In this document: positions 16,166 to 27,570 of the stretch, one piece after another
Layout: every line of letters starts with the position of its first letter
How positions within the stretch are numbered: position 1 is the stretch's first letter
Assembly (NCBI RefSeq): GCF_002848265.1
Contig: NZ_CP025422.1
Span: 434,001-498,000, forward strand
Direction: 5' to 3'
Origin: Zhihengliuella sp. ISTPL4
GTDB lineage: Bacteria > Actinomycetota > Actinomycetes > Actinomycetales > Microbacteriaceae
DNA length: 64,000 nt
Made by a program: the position numbers and the translations under genes
Notes under the pieces: generated by a model
What the model was told of the DNA's origin: nothing
The model's database searches: none
What the model saw: the letters and a program-made list of their open reading frames with translations, nothing else

Positions 16166-19054
16166 GTGCCCATCGTCCCCGTTGCTTCCCCAGGAAAACT
16201 CAGTGTCCGCGGCGCCCGCGTGCACAATCTCAAGAACGTCGACATCGACATCCCCCGCGACTCGCTGGTGGTCTTCACCGGCCTCTCCGGATCGGGGAAG
16301 TCGAGCCTCGCCTTCGACACGATCTTCGCCGAGGGGCAGCGCCGGTACGTCGAGTCGCTGAGCGCCTACGCGCGGCAGTTCCTCGGTCAGGTCGACCGGC
16401 CGGACGTCGACTTCATCGAGGGGCTGAGCCCGGCGGTGTCGATCGATCAGAAGTCGACGAACCGCAACCCGCGGTCGACGGTCGGCACGATCACCGAGAT
16501 CTACGACTACATGCGTCTGCTCTGGGCGCGCATCGGCGTCCCGCACTGTCCCGTGTGCGGGGAGAAGATCCAGCGTCAGACCGTGCAGCAGATCGCCGAT
16601 CAGCTGATGGAGCTCCCGGAGCGCACCCGCTACCAGGTGGTCGCGCCGATCGTCTCGCAGAAGAAGGGCGAGTTCGTCGATCTGTTCCGCGAGCTGGGTG
16701 CGAAGGGCTACTCGCGCGCCATCGTCGACGGCGATCTCATCCAGCTGGCCGAGCCGCCGACGCTCAAGAAGAGCTACAAGCACGACATCGCGGTGGTCGT
16801 CGACCGCCTCGTCGCCTCGCCCGACATCCTCGGACGCGTCACCGACTCGGTGGAGACCGCGCTCGGGCTCGCCGGCGGCGTCGTGCAGATCAACTACGTG
16901 GACGGCGAGGGCGACGACGCCTGGCAGACGTTCTCGGAGAAGCTCGCGTGCCCCAACGGCCACGCGCTCACCCTCACCGAGATCGAGCCGCGCACGTTCT
17001 CCTTCAACGCGCCGTTCGGCGCCTGCCCGGCCTGTTCGGGCCTCGGCACGCGGATGTCCGTGGACGTGGACCTGATGCTCGGCGACGAAGACCTCTCGAT
17101 CCGCGAAGGGGTCATCATCCCCTGGACCACGCAGGGCAAGGGGCTCTTCCAGTACTACGAGCGGCTGCTCGAAGGACTCTCCCGAGACCTGGACTTCTCC
17201 CTCGACACCCCGTGGCGAGAACTCCACTCCGACGTCAAGGAGGCGGTCCTCCGCGGAGAGAACTACAAGGTCACCGTCAAGTGGAAGAACCGCTACGGCC
17301 GTGAGATGCGGTACGCGTCGGGCTTCGAGGGCGTGGTGCCGTACATCGAGCGCCAGTACCTGCAGGCCGAGTCGGACACCCAGCGCAGCCGCTGGGGCGA
17401 GTACCTCCGCGAGGTCCCCTGCCCCGTCTGCAACGGCGACCGCCTGAAGCCCGAGGTGCTGGCCGTGCAGGTGCACGGCCACTCCATCGCCGAGGTCTCG
17501 CACCTCAGCCTCGCCGATGCCCGCGCGTTCATGGAGAAGCTGCAGCTCACCGAGCGCGAGGCCAAGATCGCCGCGCAGGTGCTTCGCGAGATCCGCCTGC
17601 GTCTCGACTTCCTTCTCCAGGTCGGTCTGTCGTACCTCAACCTCAGCCGTTCGGCGGGGTCGCTGTCCGGTGGTGAGGCGCAGCGCATCCGTCTCGCGAC
17701 CCAGATCGGCTCGGGCCTGACCGGAGTGCTCTACGTCCTCGACGAGCCCTCGATCGGCCTCCATCAGCGCGACAACCGTCGACTCATCGAGACGCTGCTC
17801 ACCCTGCGCGACCTCGGGAACACTCTGATCGTCGTCGAGCACGACGAGGAGACCATCGAGGCGGCCGACTGGGTGGTCGACATCGGCCCCGGCGCCGGCG
17901 TCAACGGCGGTGCGGTGGTCCACTCGGGTCCGTATTCCGCGCTGCTCGCCGACACCGACTCCATGACCGGCGACTACCTCTCCGGTCGCCGGGAGATCCC
18001 GATGCCGGACAAGCGGCGGAAGATCGACAAGAAGCGCATGCTGAGCGTCGTCGGCGCGCGCGCGAACAACCTCCGCAACGTCACGGCCGACTTCCCGCTC
18101 GGCGTGCTCACCGCCGTCACCGGCGTCAGCGGGTCCGGGAAGTCGTCCCTCGTGAACGACATCCTGTATCAGGTGCTCGCCTCGCGACTCAACGGGGCGC
18201 GGACCGTCCCGGGCAAGCACACGCGCGTGACCGGGCTCGACAACCTCGACAAGGTCGTGCACGTCGACCAGGCGCCGATCGGCCGCACGCCGCGGTCGAA
18301 CCCGGCGACGTACACCGGCGTCTTCGACCGCATCCGCACGCTCTTCAGCGAGACGCCCGAGGCGAAGGTCCGCGGCTATCAGCCGGGCCGGTTCAGCTTC
18401 AACGTCAAGGGCGGGCGCTGCGAGGCCTGCTCGGGCGACGGCACGATCAAGATCGAGATGAACTTCCTCCCGGACGTCTACGTCGACTGCGAGGTGTGCC
18501 ACGGCAAGCGGTACAACCGCGACACCCTGGCCGTGCATTACAAGGGCAAGAACATCGCCGAGGTTCTGGAGATGCCCATCGAGGAAGCGGCCGAGTTCTT
18601 CGAGCCGATCCAGGCCATCCACCGCTACATGAAGACGCTGGTCGACGTGGGGCTGGGATACGTCCGCCTCGGTCAGTCGGCGACCACGCTCTCCGGCGGC
18701 GAGGCGCAGCGCGTGAAGCTCGCGACCGAGCTCCAGCGCCGCAGCAACGGCCGCAGCATCTACGTGCTCGACGAGCCGACGACGGGTCTGCACTTCGAAG
18801 ACGTCCGTAAGCTCCTCGAGGTGCTGAACGGCCTGGTGGACAAGGGCAACACGGTCATCGTCATCGAGCACAACCTCGACGTGATCAAGTCGGCCGACTG
18901 GGTGATCGACCTCGGTCCCGAGGGCGGCTCCGGCGGCGGCACGATTCTCGCCACCGGCACGCCGGAGCAGATCGCGCGGGTCGAGGAGAGCCACACCGGC
19001 CAGTTCCTCGCCGAGATCCTGGGTGAGGGGCGCGCCGCGCGGAAGGCCAGTTGA
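16166..19054 (+). CDS. uvrA: UvrABC system protein A (excinuclease ATPase subunit)
   Basis: 962-aa damage-recognition ATPase of nucleotide excision repair. Both ABC cassettes are complete: Walker [10 protein letters not shown] near the N-terminus and GVSGSGKSS in the second half, with signatures [15 protein letters not shown] and [15 protein letters not shown]. Zinc fingers are seen at [16 protein letters not shown] and CEACSGDG with the [10 protein letters not shown] pair. [16 protein letters not shown] is the classic UvrA segment. GTG start, likely leaderless. It overlaps uvrC by TGATG, so the two are co-translated. Confidence 0.97.
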   Translation: MPIVPVASPGKLSVRGARVHNLKNVDIDIPRDSLVVFTGLSGSGKSSLAFDTIFAEGQRRYVESLSAYARQFLGQVDRPDVDFIEGLSPAVSIDQKSTNRNPRSTVGTITEIYDYMRLLWARIGVPHCPVCGEKIQRQTVQQIADQLMELPERTRYQVVAPIVSQKKGEFVDLFRELGAKGYSRAIVDGDLIQLAEPPTLKKSYKHDIAVVVDRLVASPDILGRVTDSVETALGLAGGVVQINYVDGEGDDAWQTFSEKLACPNGHALTLTEIEPRTFSFNAPFGACPACSGLGTRMSVDVDLMLGDEDLSIREGVIIPWTTQGKGLFQYYERLLEGLSRDLDFSLDTPWRELHSDVKEAVLRGENYKVTVKWKNRYGREMRYASGFEGVVPYIERQYLQAESDTQRSRWGEYLREVPCPVCNGDRLKPEVLAVQVHGHSIAEVSHLSLADARAFMEKLQLTEREAKIAAQVLREIRLRLDFLLQVGLSYLNLSRSAGSLSGGEAQRIRLATQIGSGLTGVLYVLDEPSIGLHQRDNRRLIETLLTLRDLGNTLIVVEHDEETIEAADWVVDIGPGAGVNGGAVVHSGPYSALLADTDSMTGDYLSGRREIPMPDKRRKIDKKRMLSVVGARANNLRNVTADFPLGVLTAVTGVSGSGKSSLVNDILYQVLASRLNGARTVPGKHTRVTGLDNLDKVVHVDQAPIGRTPRSNPATYTGVFDRIRTLFSETPEAKVRGYQPGRFSFNVKGGRCEACSGDGTIKIEMNFLPDVYVDCEVCHGKRYNRDTLAVHYKGKNIAEVLEMPIEEAAEFFEPIQAIHRYMKTLVDVGLGYVRLGQSATTLSGGEAQRVKLATELQRRSNGRSIYVLDEPTTGLHFEDVRKLLEVLNGLVDKGNTVIVIEHNLDVIKSADWVIDLGPEGGSGGGTILATGTPEQIARVEESHTGQFLAEILGEGRAARKAS

Positions 19055-20958
19055 TGGCCGACGTCCTACCGTACAAACCCCGGGCCGGCGAGATCCCGAC
19101 CGACCCGGGGGTGTACCGGTTCCGTGACGCCAACGGCCGCGTGCTGTACGTCGGCAAGGCGAAGAACCTCCGTCAGCGGCTGTCGAACTACTTCGCTCCG
19201 CTGCGGACGCTGCACGAGCGCACCCGGCGGATGGTGACGACGGCGGCCTCGGTGGAGTGGACGGTGGTCCCGACGGATGTGGACTCGCTGCAGCTCGAGT
19301 ACATGTGGATCAAGGAGTTCGATCCGCCGTTCAACGTCAAGTACCGGGACGACAAGTCGTATCCGTTCATGGCGGTGACGCTGGGGGACGAGGCGCCGCG
19401 TGTGCTCGTCACTCGCAACCGGAAGATCCCCGGTGCGCGCTACTTCGGCCCGTATCCGAAGGTCTGGGCCGTGCACGAGACCATCGACCTGATGATCAAG
19501 GCGTTCCCGATCCGCACCTGCAGCGACGCGAGCTACAAGCGCGCGATGCAGACCGGACGGCCGTGCTTCCCCGGCCAGATCGGCAAGTGTGGCGGGCCGT
19601 GCTCGATGACCGTCTCGATCGAGGAGCATCGCGCCATGGTCGATGACTTCGTCGCGTTCATGGCAGGCGGTGACGAGCGTTTCACCCGCGAGCTCACCCA
19701 GCGCATGCTCGCGGCTTCGGCGGCCATGGACTACGAAGCGGCGGCGAAGTACCGCGACAAGCTCACGGCGATCGAGGCTGTCCTCGGCAAGAGCGCCCTC
19801 GTGCTGCCCGCCGACGAGGACGCCGATCTGTTCGGCATCGCCGAGGACGAGCTCGCCGCCGCGGTGCAGCATTTCGTCATCCGCGGTGGCCGGGTGCGGG
19901 GCGTCCGGGCCCTGACGATCGAGAAGGAGATCGACATCACGGGTGGCGACCTCGTGGAGCAGGTCCTCCAGCAGGCGTACGGCGAGGCGCAGGATGTGCC
20001 GAGGCGCATCCTCGTCCCGGTGCTTCCCGACGATGCCTCCGAACTCGAGGTGTGGCTGCGCGAACGCCGTGGACGGAAGGTCGAGATCGCGGTGGCGCAT
20101 CGGGGCCAGCGCGCCGACCTCATGCGCACCGCCACCCTCAACGCGCAGCAGGCGCTGATCCGGCACAAGACCCGGCGCACGAGCGACTACGTCGCCCGCA
20201 CCCAGGCGCTCACCGACCTCCAGGAAGCTCTGGGCATGGAGGAGGCGCCGCTCCGGATCGAGTGCTTCGACATCTCTCACCTCGGCGGGACCAACGTCGT
20301 GGCCTCCATGGTCGTCTTCGAGGACGGGCTGCCGCGGAAGGACCAGTATCGGACCTTCAACATCGCGGAGACCACCGACGACACCGACTCGATGTATCAG
20401 GTGCTGCGACGCCGGCTGGCCTACCTCGATCGGCCGGAGGAGCAGGAGACCATCGACCCGACCACCGACGACATCGTGGCGGAGGACGTCGGTGAGGCCG
20501 GAGTGCGCCGCAAGCCGCGCTTCGCCTATCCGCCGCAGCTGCTGCTCGTGGACGGCGGAAAGCCGCAGGTGGAGGCAGCCGCCCGTGCGCTGCGCGACGC
20601 CGGGCACACCGAGATCGCCGTGTGCGGCATCGCCAAGCGGCTGGAGGAGATCTGGCTGCCCGACGATGACTTCCCGGTGATCCTGCCGCGTACCAGCGAG
20701 TCCCTGTACCTGCTCCAGCGCCTTCGCGACGAAGCCCACCGCTTCGCCATCACGCATCAGCGCAAGAAGCGCAAGAAGGACATCACCACGGTGCTCGCCG
20801 AGGTCCCGGGACTGGGCGCCTCGCGGATCAAGGTGCTGCTCAAGCACTTCGGATCGGTCACCGCGTTGCGAGCCGCCGAACCCCAGCAGATCCAGGAGGT
20901 CCAGGGGATCGGACCGGTGCTGGCGCAGAACATCCATACGCACCTGTCCACTCGCTAG
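19054..20958 (+). CDS. uvrC: UvrABC system protein C (excinuclease nuclease subunit)
   Basis: 634-aa dual-incision nuclease of nucleotide excision repair. N-terminal GIY-YIG domain ([25 protein letters not shown]), a UVR motif ([18 protein letters not shown]) that contacts UvrB, the RNase H-like endonuclease domain ([35 protein letters not shown]) and a C-terminal helix-hairpin-helix ([30 protein letters not shown]). ATG 19054 shares its A with the uvrA stop; a TTG three bases upstream is less likely. Confidence 0.97.
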   Translation: MADVLPYKPRAGEIPTDPGVYRFRDANGRVLYVGKAKNLRQRLSNYFAPLRTLHERTRRMVTTAASVEWTVVPTDVDSLQLEYMWIKEFDPPFNVKYRDDKSYPFMAVTLGDEAPRVLVTRNRKIPGARYFGPYPKVWAVHETIDLMIKAFPIRTCSDASYKRAMQTGRPCFPGQIGKCGGPCSMTVSIEEHRAMVDDFVAFMAGGDERFTRELTQRMLAASAAMDYEAAAKYRDKLTAIEAVLGKSALVLPADEDADLFGIAEDELAAAVQHFVIRGGRVRGVRALTIEKEIDITGGDLVEQVLQQAYGEAQDVPRRILVPVLPDDASELEVWLRERRGRKVEIAVAHRGQRADLMRTATLNAQQALIRHKTRRTSDYVARTQALTDLQEALGMEEAPLRIECFDISHLGGTNVVASMVVFEDGLPRKDQYRTFNIAETTDDTDSMYQVLRRRLAYLDRPEEQETIDPTTDDIVAEDVGEAGVRRKPRFAYPPQLLLVDGGKPQVEAAARALRDAGHTEIAVCGIAKRLEEIWLPDDDFPVILPRTSESLYLLQRLRDEAHRFAITHQRKKRKKDITTVLAEVPGLGASRIKVLLKHFGSVTALRAAEPQQIQEVQGIGPVLAQNIHTHLSTR

Positions 20959-20993
20959 GCTGGGAGGCCGAGGGGGAGAAGGAGCAGTGAGCA

Positions 20994-21866
20994 ATGTCTG
21001 ACGGGGAACAGGGCGAATTCCTCATCGTCACCGGGATGTCCGGCGCGGGTCGGACCACGGTCGCGAACGCGTTGGAGGATCTCGACTGGTACGTCGTCGA
21101 CAACCTGCCGCCGCAGATCCTCCGTCCGCTCCTCGACCTCACCGGCATGGGCGGCGACGCCCTTCCGAAGGTCGCAGCGGTCGTGGACGTGCGAGGCCGC
21201 AACCTCTTCGACGACTTCCCCGGCGTCGCGCGGGTGTTGCGTACCCGGGGGTCGATCCGCGTGCTCTTCCTGGACGCGTCCGACGATGTGCTCGTCCGTC
21301 GCTTCGAGGCGGTGCGGCGTCCGCACCCCTTGCAGGGCGACGGAACGCTGCTCGACGGGATCCGGACCGAACGGACCCGCCTCGCGCCGATCCGCGAAGC
21401 CGCGGACCTCGTGATCGACACCTCAGCGTTGAACATCCACCAACTCGCGACGAAGGTGTTCGACATCTTCTCCGAGGAGGGCGAGGCGCGACACCGGGTC
21501 ACGCTCCTCAGCTTCGGGTTCAAGTACGGGCTCCCCACCGACGTGGATGTCGTGGCAGACATGCGTTTCCTCCCGAATCCGTACTGGAATGAGGATCTGC
21601 GCGGACTCACCGGACAGGATGAGACGGTGCGGGAGTATGTGCTCTCGCGGGACGGAGCGGAGGAGTTCCTCGACGCCTACGCGAAAGCTCTCGTCCCGGT
21701 CCTCGAGGGGTACCAGCGCGAGAACAAGAGCCACTCCACGATCGCGATCGGGTGCACCGGTGGCAAGCACCGCTCGGTGGCGATGTCGGAGGAGCTGGCC
21801 CGCCGCCTGGCCGGAATCCCCGGTGTCGCCGTGAACGTCCGCCACCGAGACCTCGGCAGGGAATAG
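20994..21866 (+). CDS. rapZ: RapZ family nucleotide-binding protein (RNase adapter homologue)
   Basis: 290-aa P-loop protein of the RapZ/YvcJ family. The N-terminal loop is GMSGAGRTT, with arginine where most P-loops have lysine, as in other actinobacterial members. DNLPPQIL and the C-terminal GCTGGKHRSVAMSEELARRL are family hallmarks. In enterobacteria RapZ guides RNase E to a small RNA controlling GlmS; in Gram-positives the role is less defined. A -10-like TAGGCT (20956-20961) and a strong GGAGAAGGAG ribosome site precede ATG 20994. It lies in the conserved uvrC-rapZ-whiA order. Confidence 0.93.
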   Translation: MSDGEQGEFLIVTGMSGAGRTTVANALEDLDWYVVDNLPPQILRPLLDLTGMGGDALPKVAAVVDVRGRNLFDDFPGVARVLRTRGSIRVLFLDASDDVLVRRFEAVRRPHPLQGDGTLLDGIRTERTRLAPIREAADLVIDTSALNIHQLATKVFDIFSEEGEARHRVTLLSFGFKYGLPTDVDVVADMRFLPNPYWNEDLRGLTGQDETVREYVLSRDGAEEFLDAYAKALVPVLEGYQRENKSHSTIAIGCTGGKHRSVAMSEELARRLAGIPGVAVNVRHRDLGRE

Positions 21867-21929
21867 GCCCCCGAGCGAGTAAGCTGGAGGTTTGCGTCGC
21901 GACCCGGCGCGTGAACGTGAAGGAGTCTC

Positions 21930-22907
21930 GTGGCACTAACCACCGACGTCAAGGCTGAGCTCGTCAGCATCCGCAATGCACCCCCCACGGTGCGCGTCGC
22001 TGAGGTGACGGCCATCCTCCGGTTCGCCGGTGGTCTGCACTCCATCGCCGGCCGCGTGGCGGTGGAGGCGGAGGTGGATGCCGAGACCCTCGCCCGCCGT
22101 GTGGCGCGCGATCTCGCTGAGATCTACGGCGTCCGGCCGGAGATCGCCCAGGTCCAGTCGAGCACCGCCAACGACGGCGCGCGGTGGGCCGTCCGCGTCA
22201 TCGCGCAGGGGGAGACCCTGGCGCGTCAGACGGGTCTGCTCGACCAGCGCCGCCGTCCCGTCCGAGGTCTTCCCAACCGTCTCACCACGGGTTCCCGTGC
22301 GGAGATCGCCGGCCTCTGGCGCGGCGCCTTCCTCGCTGCCGGCACGCTCAGCGAGCCGGGCCGGTCCGCGATGCTCGAGGTCGCCTGCCCGTCGTCGGAA
22401 GCGGCCATGGCTCTCGTCGGTGCCGCGCACCGCCTCGGCGTTGCCGCGAAGGCGCGCGAGGTCCGTGGCCTTCCTCGCGTCGTCGTGCGCGAGGGGGAGG
22501 CCATCCGCACGATCCTCAGCGAGATGGGTGCCCAGCGCACCGCTCTCGCGTGGGAGGAGCTGCGGCAGCGCCGCGAGGTGCGTGCCGGGGTGAACCGCCT
22601 CGTCAACTTCGACGACGCGAACCTCCGCCGTTCCGCGCAGGCCGCCGTCGCTGCCTGCGCCCGCGTCGAGCGTGCCCTCGAGATCCTGGCCGACGAGGTT
22701 CCCGACCACCTCCGCGTCGCCGGCGAGCTCCGCCTCGCGCACCGCGACGCCAGCCTCGATGAGCTCGGGCACCACGCGGACCCGCCGCTCACGAAGGACG
22801 CCGTGGCGGGCCGTATCCGTCGTCTGCTGGCGATGGCCGACAAGCGCGCGCAGCAGGAGGGCATCCCCGGCACCGAGGCCGCTGTTCCGGCCGGACTCGA
22901 CGTCTGA
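21930..22907 (+). CDS. whiA: WhiA, sporulation/cell-division regulator homologue
   Basis: 325-aa DNA-binding protein with an N-terminal LAGLIDADG-derived domain and a C-terminal helix-turn-helix ([33 protein letters not shown]). The start [13 protein letters not shown] is characteristic. WhiA controls sporulation septation in Streptomyces and division in other Gram-positives; it is also kept in non-sporulating actinobacteria. GTG start with AAGGAG eight bases upstream; TAAGCT at 21880-21885 could be a -10. YvcK/CuvA, usually between rapZ and whiA, is absent. Confidence 0.94.
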   Translation: MALTTDVKAELVSIRNAPPTVRVAEVTAILRFAGGLHSIAGRVAVEAEVDAETLARRVARDLAEIYGVRPEIAQVQSSTANDGARWAVRVIAQGETLARQTGLLDQRRRPVRGLPNRLTTGSRAEIAGLWRGAFLAAGTLSEPGRSAMLEVACPSSEAAMALVGAAHRLGVAAKAREVRGLPRVVVREGEAIRTILSEMGAQRTALAWEELRQRREVRAGVNRLVNFDDANLRRSAQAAVAACARVERALEILADEVPDHLRVAGELRLAHRDASLDELGHHADPPLTKDAVAGRIRRLLAMADKRAQQEGIPGTEAAVPAGLDV

Positions 22908-23072
22908 TCACCGCCCCGTCCACTCCGCGGCGTGGCGTGTCAACCCCGGGAAGGAACCCGGCACGGGGGGCGTTGTCGTCAGTAGGATGAAAGTCGTCCG
23001 CTCTCCGTCGCACACCGGCGACGCGGAGCATCGGCAAGCGCCGCGGCGCGGCGCGGATTGGATGAAAGCGAT

Positions 23073-23699
23073 ATGGCCACCTACACGCTCCCCGACCTCC
23101 CTTACGACTTCGCCGCTCTCGAGCCGCACATCAGCGGCAAGATCATGGAGCTGCACCACGACAAGCACCACGCGACCTACGTCGCGGGCGCCAACACCGC
23201 TCTGGAGCAGCTCGCCGAGGCCCGCGAGAGCGGCAACCTCGCGAACGTGAACAAGCTCGAGAAGGACCTCGCATTCAACCTCGGCGGCCACGTCAACCAC
23301 TCGATCTTCTGGACCAACCTGTCGCCGAACGGCGGCGGTCAGCCCGAGGGCGAGCTCAAGGCAGCCATCGACGAGTACTTCGGCTCCTTCGAGAAGTTCC
23401 AGGCGCACTTCACCGCCGCCGCCACCGGCATCCAGGGCTCGGGCTGGGCCGTGCTGAGCTGGGACTCGATCGGCTCGCGCCTCATCATCCAGCAGCTCTT
23501 CGACCAGCAGTCGAACACCGCCCAGGGCACCATCCCGCTGTTCCAGCTGGACATGTGGGAGCACGCCTTCTACCTCGACTACCTCAACGTGAAGGCCGAC
23601 TACGTCAAGGCCGCATGGAACATCGCCAACTGGGAGAACGTCGCCCAGCGCCTCGAGGTCGCCCGTCAGCAGACGAACGGCCTGCTGGTACTGTCGTAA
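23073..23699 (+). CDS. sodA: Superoxide dismutase (Fe/Mn family)
   Basis: 208-aa enzyme that dismutates superoxide. Metal ligands appear in order: the first histidine in [15 protein letters not shown], the second in [10 protein letters not shown], then Asp and His in [11 protein letters not shown]. Complete two-domain length. ATG 23073 gives the typical [20 protein letters not shown] start; an in-frame TTG at 23058 is not needed. A -10-like TAGGAT lies at 22982-22987, leaving a leader of about 80 nt. Manganese or iron preference cannot be judged here. Confidence 0.95.
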   Translation: MATYTLPDLPYDFAALEPHISGKIMELHHDKHHATYVAGANTALEQLAEARESGNLANVNKLEKDLAFNLGGHVNHSIFWTNLSPNGGGQPEGELKAAIDEYFGSFEKFQAHFTAAATGIQGSGWAVLSWDSIGSRLIIQQLFDQQSNTAQGTIPLFQLDMWEHAFYLDYLNVKADYVKAAWNIANWENVAQRLEVARQQTNGLLVLS

Positions 23700-23710
23700 T
23701 CGGGTCGCGT

Positions 23711-23735
23711 CCCGGCGGGCCCACGGCTCGTCGGG
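23711..23735. terminator. Hairpin downstream of sodA
   Basis: Ten-bp stem (CCCGGCGGGC with GCTCGTCGGG, two G-T pairs) around a 5-nt loop, 12 nt after the sodA stop and ahead of gap. There is no T-run directly after it, so it is a weak terminator candidate. Confidence 0.45.
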
Positions 23736-23814
23736 GCGCCATCTCAGCCAAAAAACCCGCGCATGGCGCACGCTCGACGGCGGCGCTCGGCGCATGAGAA
23801 ACAGGGAGACCTGA

Positions 23815-24825
<1,011 letters not shown>

Positions 24826-24835
24826 GCTCCGACAC

Positions 24836-26050
24836 ATGACTCTGCGTACCCTGGACTCACTGGGTTCGCTCGAGGGCAAGCGCGTCATCGTCCGTTGTGA
24901 TCTGAACGTCCCCCTGCGGGACGGGGTCATCACGGACGATGGCCGTGTCCGCGCCTCGCTGCCGACCCTGAAGGCCCTCATCGACGCGGGCGCCCGCGTC
25001 GTCGTCTGCTCGCACCTCGGACGCCCCGACGGCGCGCCGGACCCGCAGTACAGCCTGGAGCCGGTCGCGCAGCGGCTGTCCGAGCTGCTCGGCGCGCCGG
25101 TCGCCTTCGCGGGCGACACGGTCGGCGAGGCCGCGAAGGATGCCGTGGCTTCCCTCGAGAACGGTCAGGTCGTCGTGATCGAGAACCTCCGGTTCAACCC
25201 GGGGGAGACCTCGAAGGATGACGCCGAGCGGGGTGCCTTCGCGGCGCAGCTCGCGGAGCTGGGCGACGTGCTCGTATCCGACGGCTTCGGCGTCGTGCAC
25301 CGCAAGCAGGCGAGCGTCTACGACCTCGCGAAGCTGCTGCCGTCGGCGGCGGGCCTCCTGATCGCGACCGAGCTCGATGTGCTCGACCGCCTGACGGAGA
25401 ACCCGGAGCGGCCGTACGCGGTGGTGCTCGGCGGGTCCAAGGTGAGCGACAAGCTCGGAGTCATCTCGCACCTGCTGCCGCGGGTCGACCGCATCCTCGT
25501 CGGCGGCGGCATGCTCTTCACCTTCCTGAAGGCGCAGGGGCATGCCGTCGCGTCGAGCCTCCTTGAGGAGGACCAGCTCGAGACCGTGCGCGGCTACATT
25601 GCCGAGGCGGCCGAGCGCGGCGTGGAGCTCGTGCTCCCGACCGACGTGGTCGTCGCCGCCTCCTTCGGTGCCGACGCGGACCACGAGGTGGCCGCCGCGG
25701 ACGCGATCGAGGAGACGGCATTCGGCTCGTCGGGCATCGGCCTGGACATCGGGCCGGAGACCGCAGCGCGCTTCGCCGAGGTCATCCGCGGATCGAAGAC
25801 CGTGTTCTGGAACGGCCCGATGGGCGTGTTCGAGTTCCCTGCCTTCGCCGCGGGCACCAAGGCGGTCGCACAGGCGCTGACCGAGGTCGACGGCCTCAGT
25901 GTGGTCGGCGGCGGCGACTCCGCCGCAGCCGTCCGCCAGCTCGGATTCACCGACGACCAGTTCGGTCACATCTCGACCGGCGGCGGCGCGAGCCTCGAAT
26001 TCCTCGAGGGCAAGAAACTACCTGGGCTGGAGGTCCTCGGATGGGCGTGA
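24836..26050 (+). CDS. pgk: Phosphoglycerate kinase
   Basis: 404-aa enzyme that transfers phosphate from 1,3-bisphosphoglycerate to ADP. Seen: [63 protein letters not shown], the nucleotide region [14 protein letters not shown] and the GGGDSAAAV to [13 protein letters not shown] end. It starts 10 nt after gap and overlaps tpiA by 10 nt. Full length and intact. Confidence 0.97.
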   Translation: MTLRTLDSLGSLEGKRVIVRCDLNVPLRDGVITDDGRVRASLPTLKALIDAGARVVVCSHLGRPDGAPDPQYSLEPVAQRLSELLGAPVAFAGDTVGEAAKDAVASLENGQVVVIENLRFNPGETSKDDAERGAFAAQLAELGDVLVSDGFGVVHRKQASVYDLAKLLPSAAGLLIATELDVLDRLTENPERPYAVVLGGSKVSDKLGVISHLLPRVDRILVGGGMLFTFLKAQGHAVASSLLEEDQLETVRGYIAEAAERGVELVLPTDVVVAASFGADADHEVAAADAIEETAFGSSGIGLDIGPETAARFAEVIRGSKTVFWNGPMGVFEFPAFAAGTKAVAQALTEVDGLSVVGGGDSAAAVRQLGFTDDQFGHISTGGGASLEFLEGKKLPGLEVLGWA

Positions 26051-26832
26051 GCTCCCGTACCCCGCTGATCGCGGGCAACTGGAAGATGAACCTGGATCAC
26101 CTGCAGGCGGTGGCGTTCGTGCAGAAGCTGCACTGGACGCTGAAGGACGCCAAGCACGAGGACGGATCGGTCGAGGTGGCGGTCTTCCCGCCGTTCACCG
26201 ACATCCGCAGCGTGCAGACGCTGATCGACGCGGACAAGATCCCGTTCGCGTTCGGCGCGCAGGACGTCTCGGCGCACGACTCGGGGGCGTACACCGGCGA
26301 GATCTCCGGGGCGTTCCTGGCGAAGCTCGACGCGAAGTACGTCATCATCGGGCACTCCGAGCGTCGCGAGTACCACGCCGAGTCCGACGAGATCGTGGCC
26401 GGGAAGGTGAAGGCCGCGCTCAAGCACGGCCTCTCCCCGGTGATCTGCGTCGGCGAGACGGCGGAGGACCTGGAGAAGTTCGGCGCCAGTGCCGTTCCGG
26501 CCGGACAGCTCGAGGCCGCGCTCCAGGGCGTCTCGCCCTCCGCGGACATCGTCGTGGCGTACGAGCCGGTCTGGGCCATCGGGTCGGGTCAGGCGGCCAC
26601 CCCGCAGCAGGCGCAGGACGTCTGCGCGGCGCTCCGCGGCGTGATCGCGAGGGTCCTCGGCGACGAGGCGGCCGCCCGCACCCGCATCCTCTATGGCGGC
26701 TCGGTCAAGGCGGCGAACATCGCCAGCTTCATGCGCGAGCCCGACGTGGACGGTGCTCTGGTCGGCGGCGCGAGCCTCGTCGTCGACGAGTTCGCGGCGA
26801 TCATCCGCTTCGAGAAGCACGTCGGCGTGTGA
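26041..26832 (+). CDS. tpiA: Triosephosphate isomerase
   Basis: 263-aa TIM-barrel enzyme interconverting the triose phosphates. [13 protein letters not shown] carries the N-terminal catalytic lysine, [11 protein letters not shown] the catalytic histidine, and [11 protein letters not shown] the catalytic glutamate with the flexible loop. [14 protein letters not shown] and [10 protein letters not shown] form the phosphate site. The start at 26041 overlaps pgk by 10 nt. A hairpin follows the stop. Confidence 0.97.
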   Translation: MGVSSRTPLIAGNWKMNLDHLQAVAFVQKLHWTLKDAKHEDGSVEVAVFPPFTDIRSVQTLIDADKIPFAFGAQDVSAHDSGAYTGEISGAFLAKLDAKYVIIGHSERREYHAESDEIVAGKVKAALKHGLSPVICVGETAEDLEKFGASAVPAGQLEAALQGVSPSADIVVAYEPVWAIGSGQAATPQQAQDVCAALRGVIARVLGDEAAARTRILYGGSVKAANIASFMREPDVDGALVGGASLVVDEFAAIIRFEKHVGV

Positions 26833-26860
26833 GTGCAGCGGGGCTCCGGCCCCGCTGCAC
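26833..26860. terminator. Hairpin between tpiA and secG
   Basis: Perfect 11-bp stem GTGCAGCGGGG / CCCCGCTGCAC with a 6-nt loop, beginning at the tpiA stop. It probably attenuates or ends the glycolytic transcript; the secG promoter follows at once. Confidence 0.75.
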
Positions 26861-26862
26861 CG

Positions 26863-26868
26863 TATACT
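26863..26868 (+). promoter_or_regulatory. -10 box for secG-rbpA
   Basis: TATACT, close to consensus, 44 nt before the secG GTG. It lies directly downstream of the tpiA hairpin, which supports a separate secG-rbpA transcript. Confidence 0.55.
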
Positions 26869-26912
26869 TGACCGTTACGGGGGCGCTCCGGCCCCAGCGA
26901 AAGGCTCTTTCC

Positions 26913-27161
26913 GTGGCAATTCTCGAGTTCGTCCTGCAGGTCGTGCTGGGCATCACCAGCGTCCTGCTGACTCTTCTCATCCTCTTGCACAAGGGCCGCG
27001 GTGGCGGCCTGTCCGACATGTTCGGCGGTGGCATGACCACTGCGGTCGGCTCCTCCGGTCTCGCGGAGCGGAACCTGAACCGCTTCACCGTCGTCCTGGC
27101 GCTCACGTGGTTCGTCGCCATCGTGGCGCTCGGCCTCATCACGAAGTTCGAGGTGATCTGA
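26913..27161 (+). CDS. secG: Preprotein translocase subunit SecG
   Basis: 82-aa membrane protein that assists SecYEG-mediated export. Two transmembrane helices (ILEFVLQVVLGITSVLLTLLILL and FTVVLALTWFVAIVALGLI) flank the conserved loop HKGRGGGLSDMFGGG. GTG start with AAAGG upstream. Its place after tpiA is the usual actinobacterial one; it overlaps rbpA by one base (TGATG). Confidence 0.93.
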   Translation: MAILEFVLQVVLGITSVLLTLLILLHKGRGGGLSDMFGGGMTTAVGSSGLAERNLNRFTVVLALTWFVAIVALGLITKFEVI

Positions 27162-27514
27162 TGGCTACCGGTGGAAACGCCATTCGCGGTACCCGTGTCG
27201 GTTCCGGCCCCATGGGGGAGCAGGACCACGGCTACCACGCCGACCGCATCGCGGTGTCGTATTGGGACGGCCTCGGCAACGAGACGGTCCGCTACTTCGC
27301 CGCCGGCCTCCCCGAGGAGGAGATCCCCGAGATCATCGACCACCCGCAGTCGGGTCTGCCGGCCGGGCGCGACAAGGAGAACCCTCCGGCCGTCGCGAAG
27401 GCCGAGCCGTACAAGACGCACCTCGCGTACGTGAAGGAGCGCCGGACGGACGAAGAGGCCGTCCAGCTCCTGGAGGACGCCCTCACCCAGCTGCGCGAGC
27501 GTCGGGGTCAGTGA
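27161..27514 (+). CDS. rbpA: RNA polymerase-binding protein RbpA
   Basis: 117-aa actinobacteria-specific transcription factor that binds the principal sigma factor and stabilises the open promoter complex. Recognised by IRGTRVGSGPMGE near the start, the central RYFAAGLPEEEIPEIIDHPQSG and the C-terminal sigma-interacting helix YKTHLAYVKERRTDEEAVQLLEDALTQLRERRG. Central zinc-binding cysteines are absent, as in part of the family. Coupled to secG; a strong hairpin follows. Confidence 0.92.
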   Translation: MATGGNAIRGTRVGSGPMGEQDHGYHADRIAVSYWDGLGNETVRYFAAGLPEEEIPEIIDHPQSGLPAGRDKENPPAVAKAEPYKTHLAYVKERRTDEEAVQLLEDALTQLRERRGQ

Positions 27515-27535
27515 TCTCCGACTGAACGCGAGGAG

Positions 27536-27564
27536 AAGCCGCCGTGGTGATCACGGCGGCTTCT
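27536..27564. terminator. Bidirectional terminator after rbpA
   Basis: Perfect 12-bp arms GAAGCCGCCGTG / CACGGCGGCTTC with a 5-nt loop, between the rbpA stop and the convergent gene ending at 27571. It is followed by TTCC. Confidence 0.85.
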
Positions 27565-27570
27565 TCCGTC

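Noticed and set aside
15260-18994. Very long open frame on the minus strand opposite the DUF58 gene to uvrA
   Set aside because: It is antisense to intact, well-recognised proteins and its translation is Arg/Asp/Val-rich without any domain; it is a by-product of third-position GC bias.
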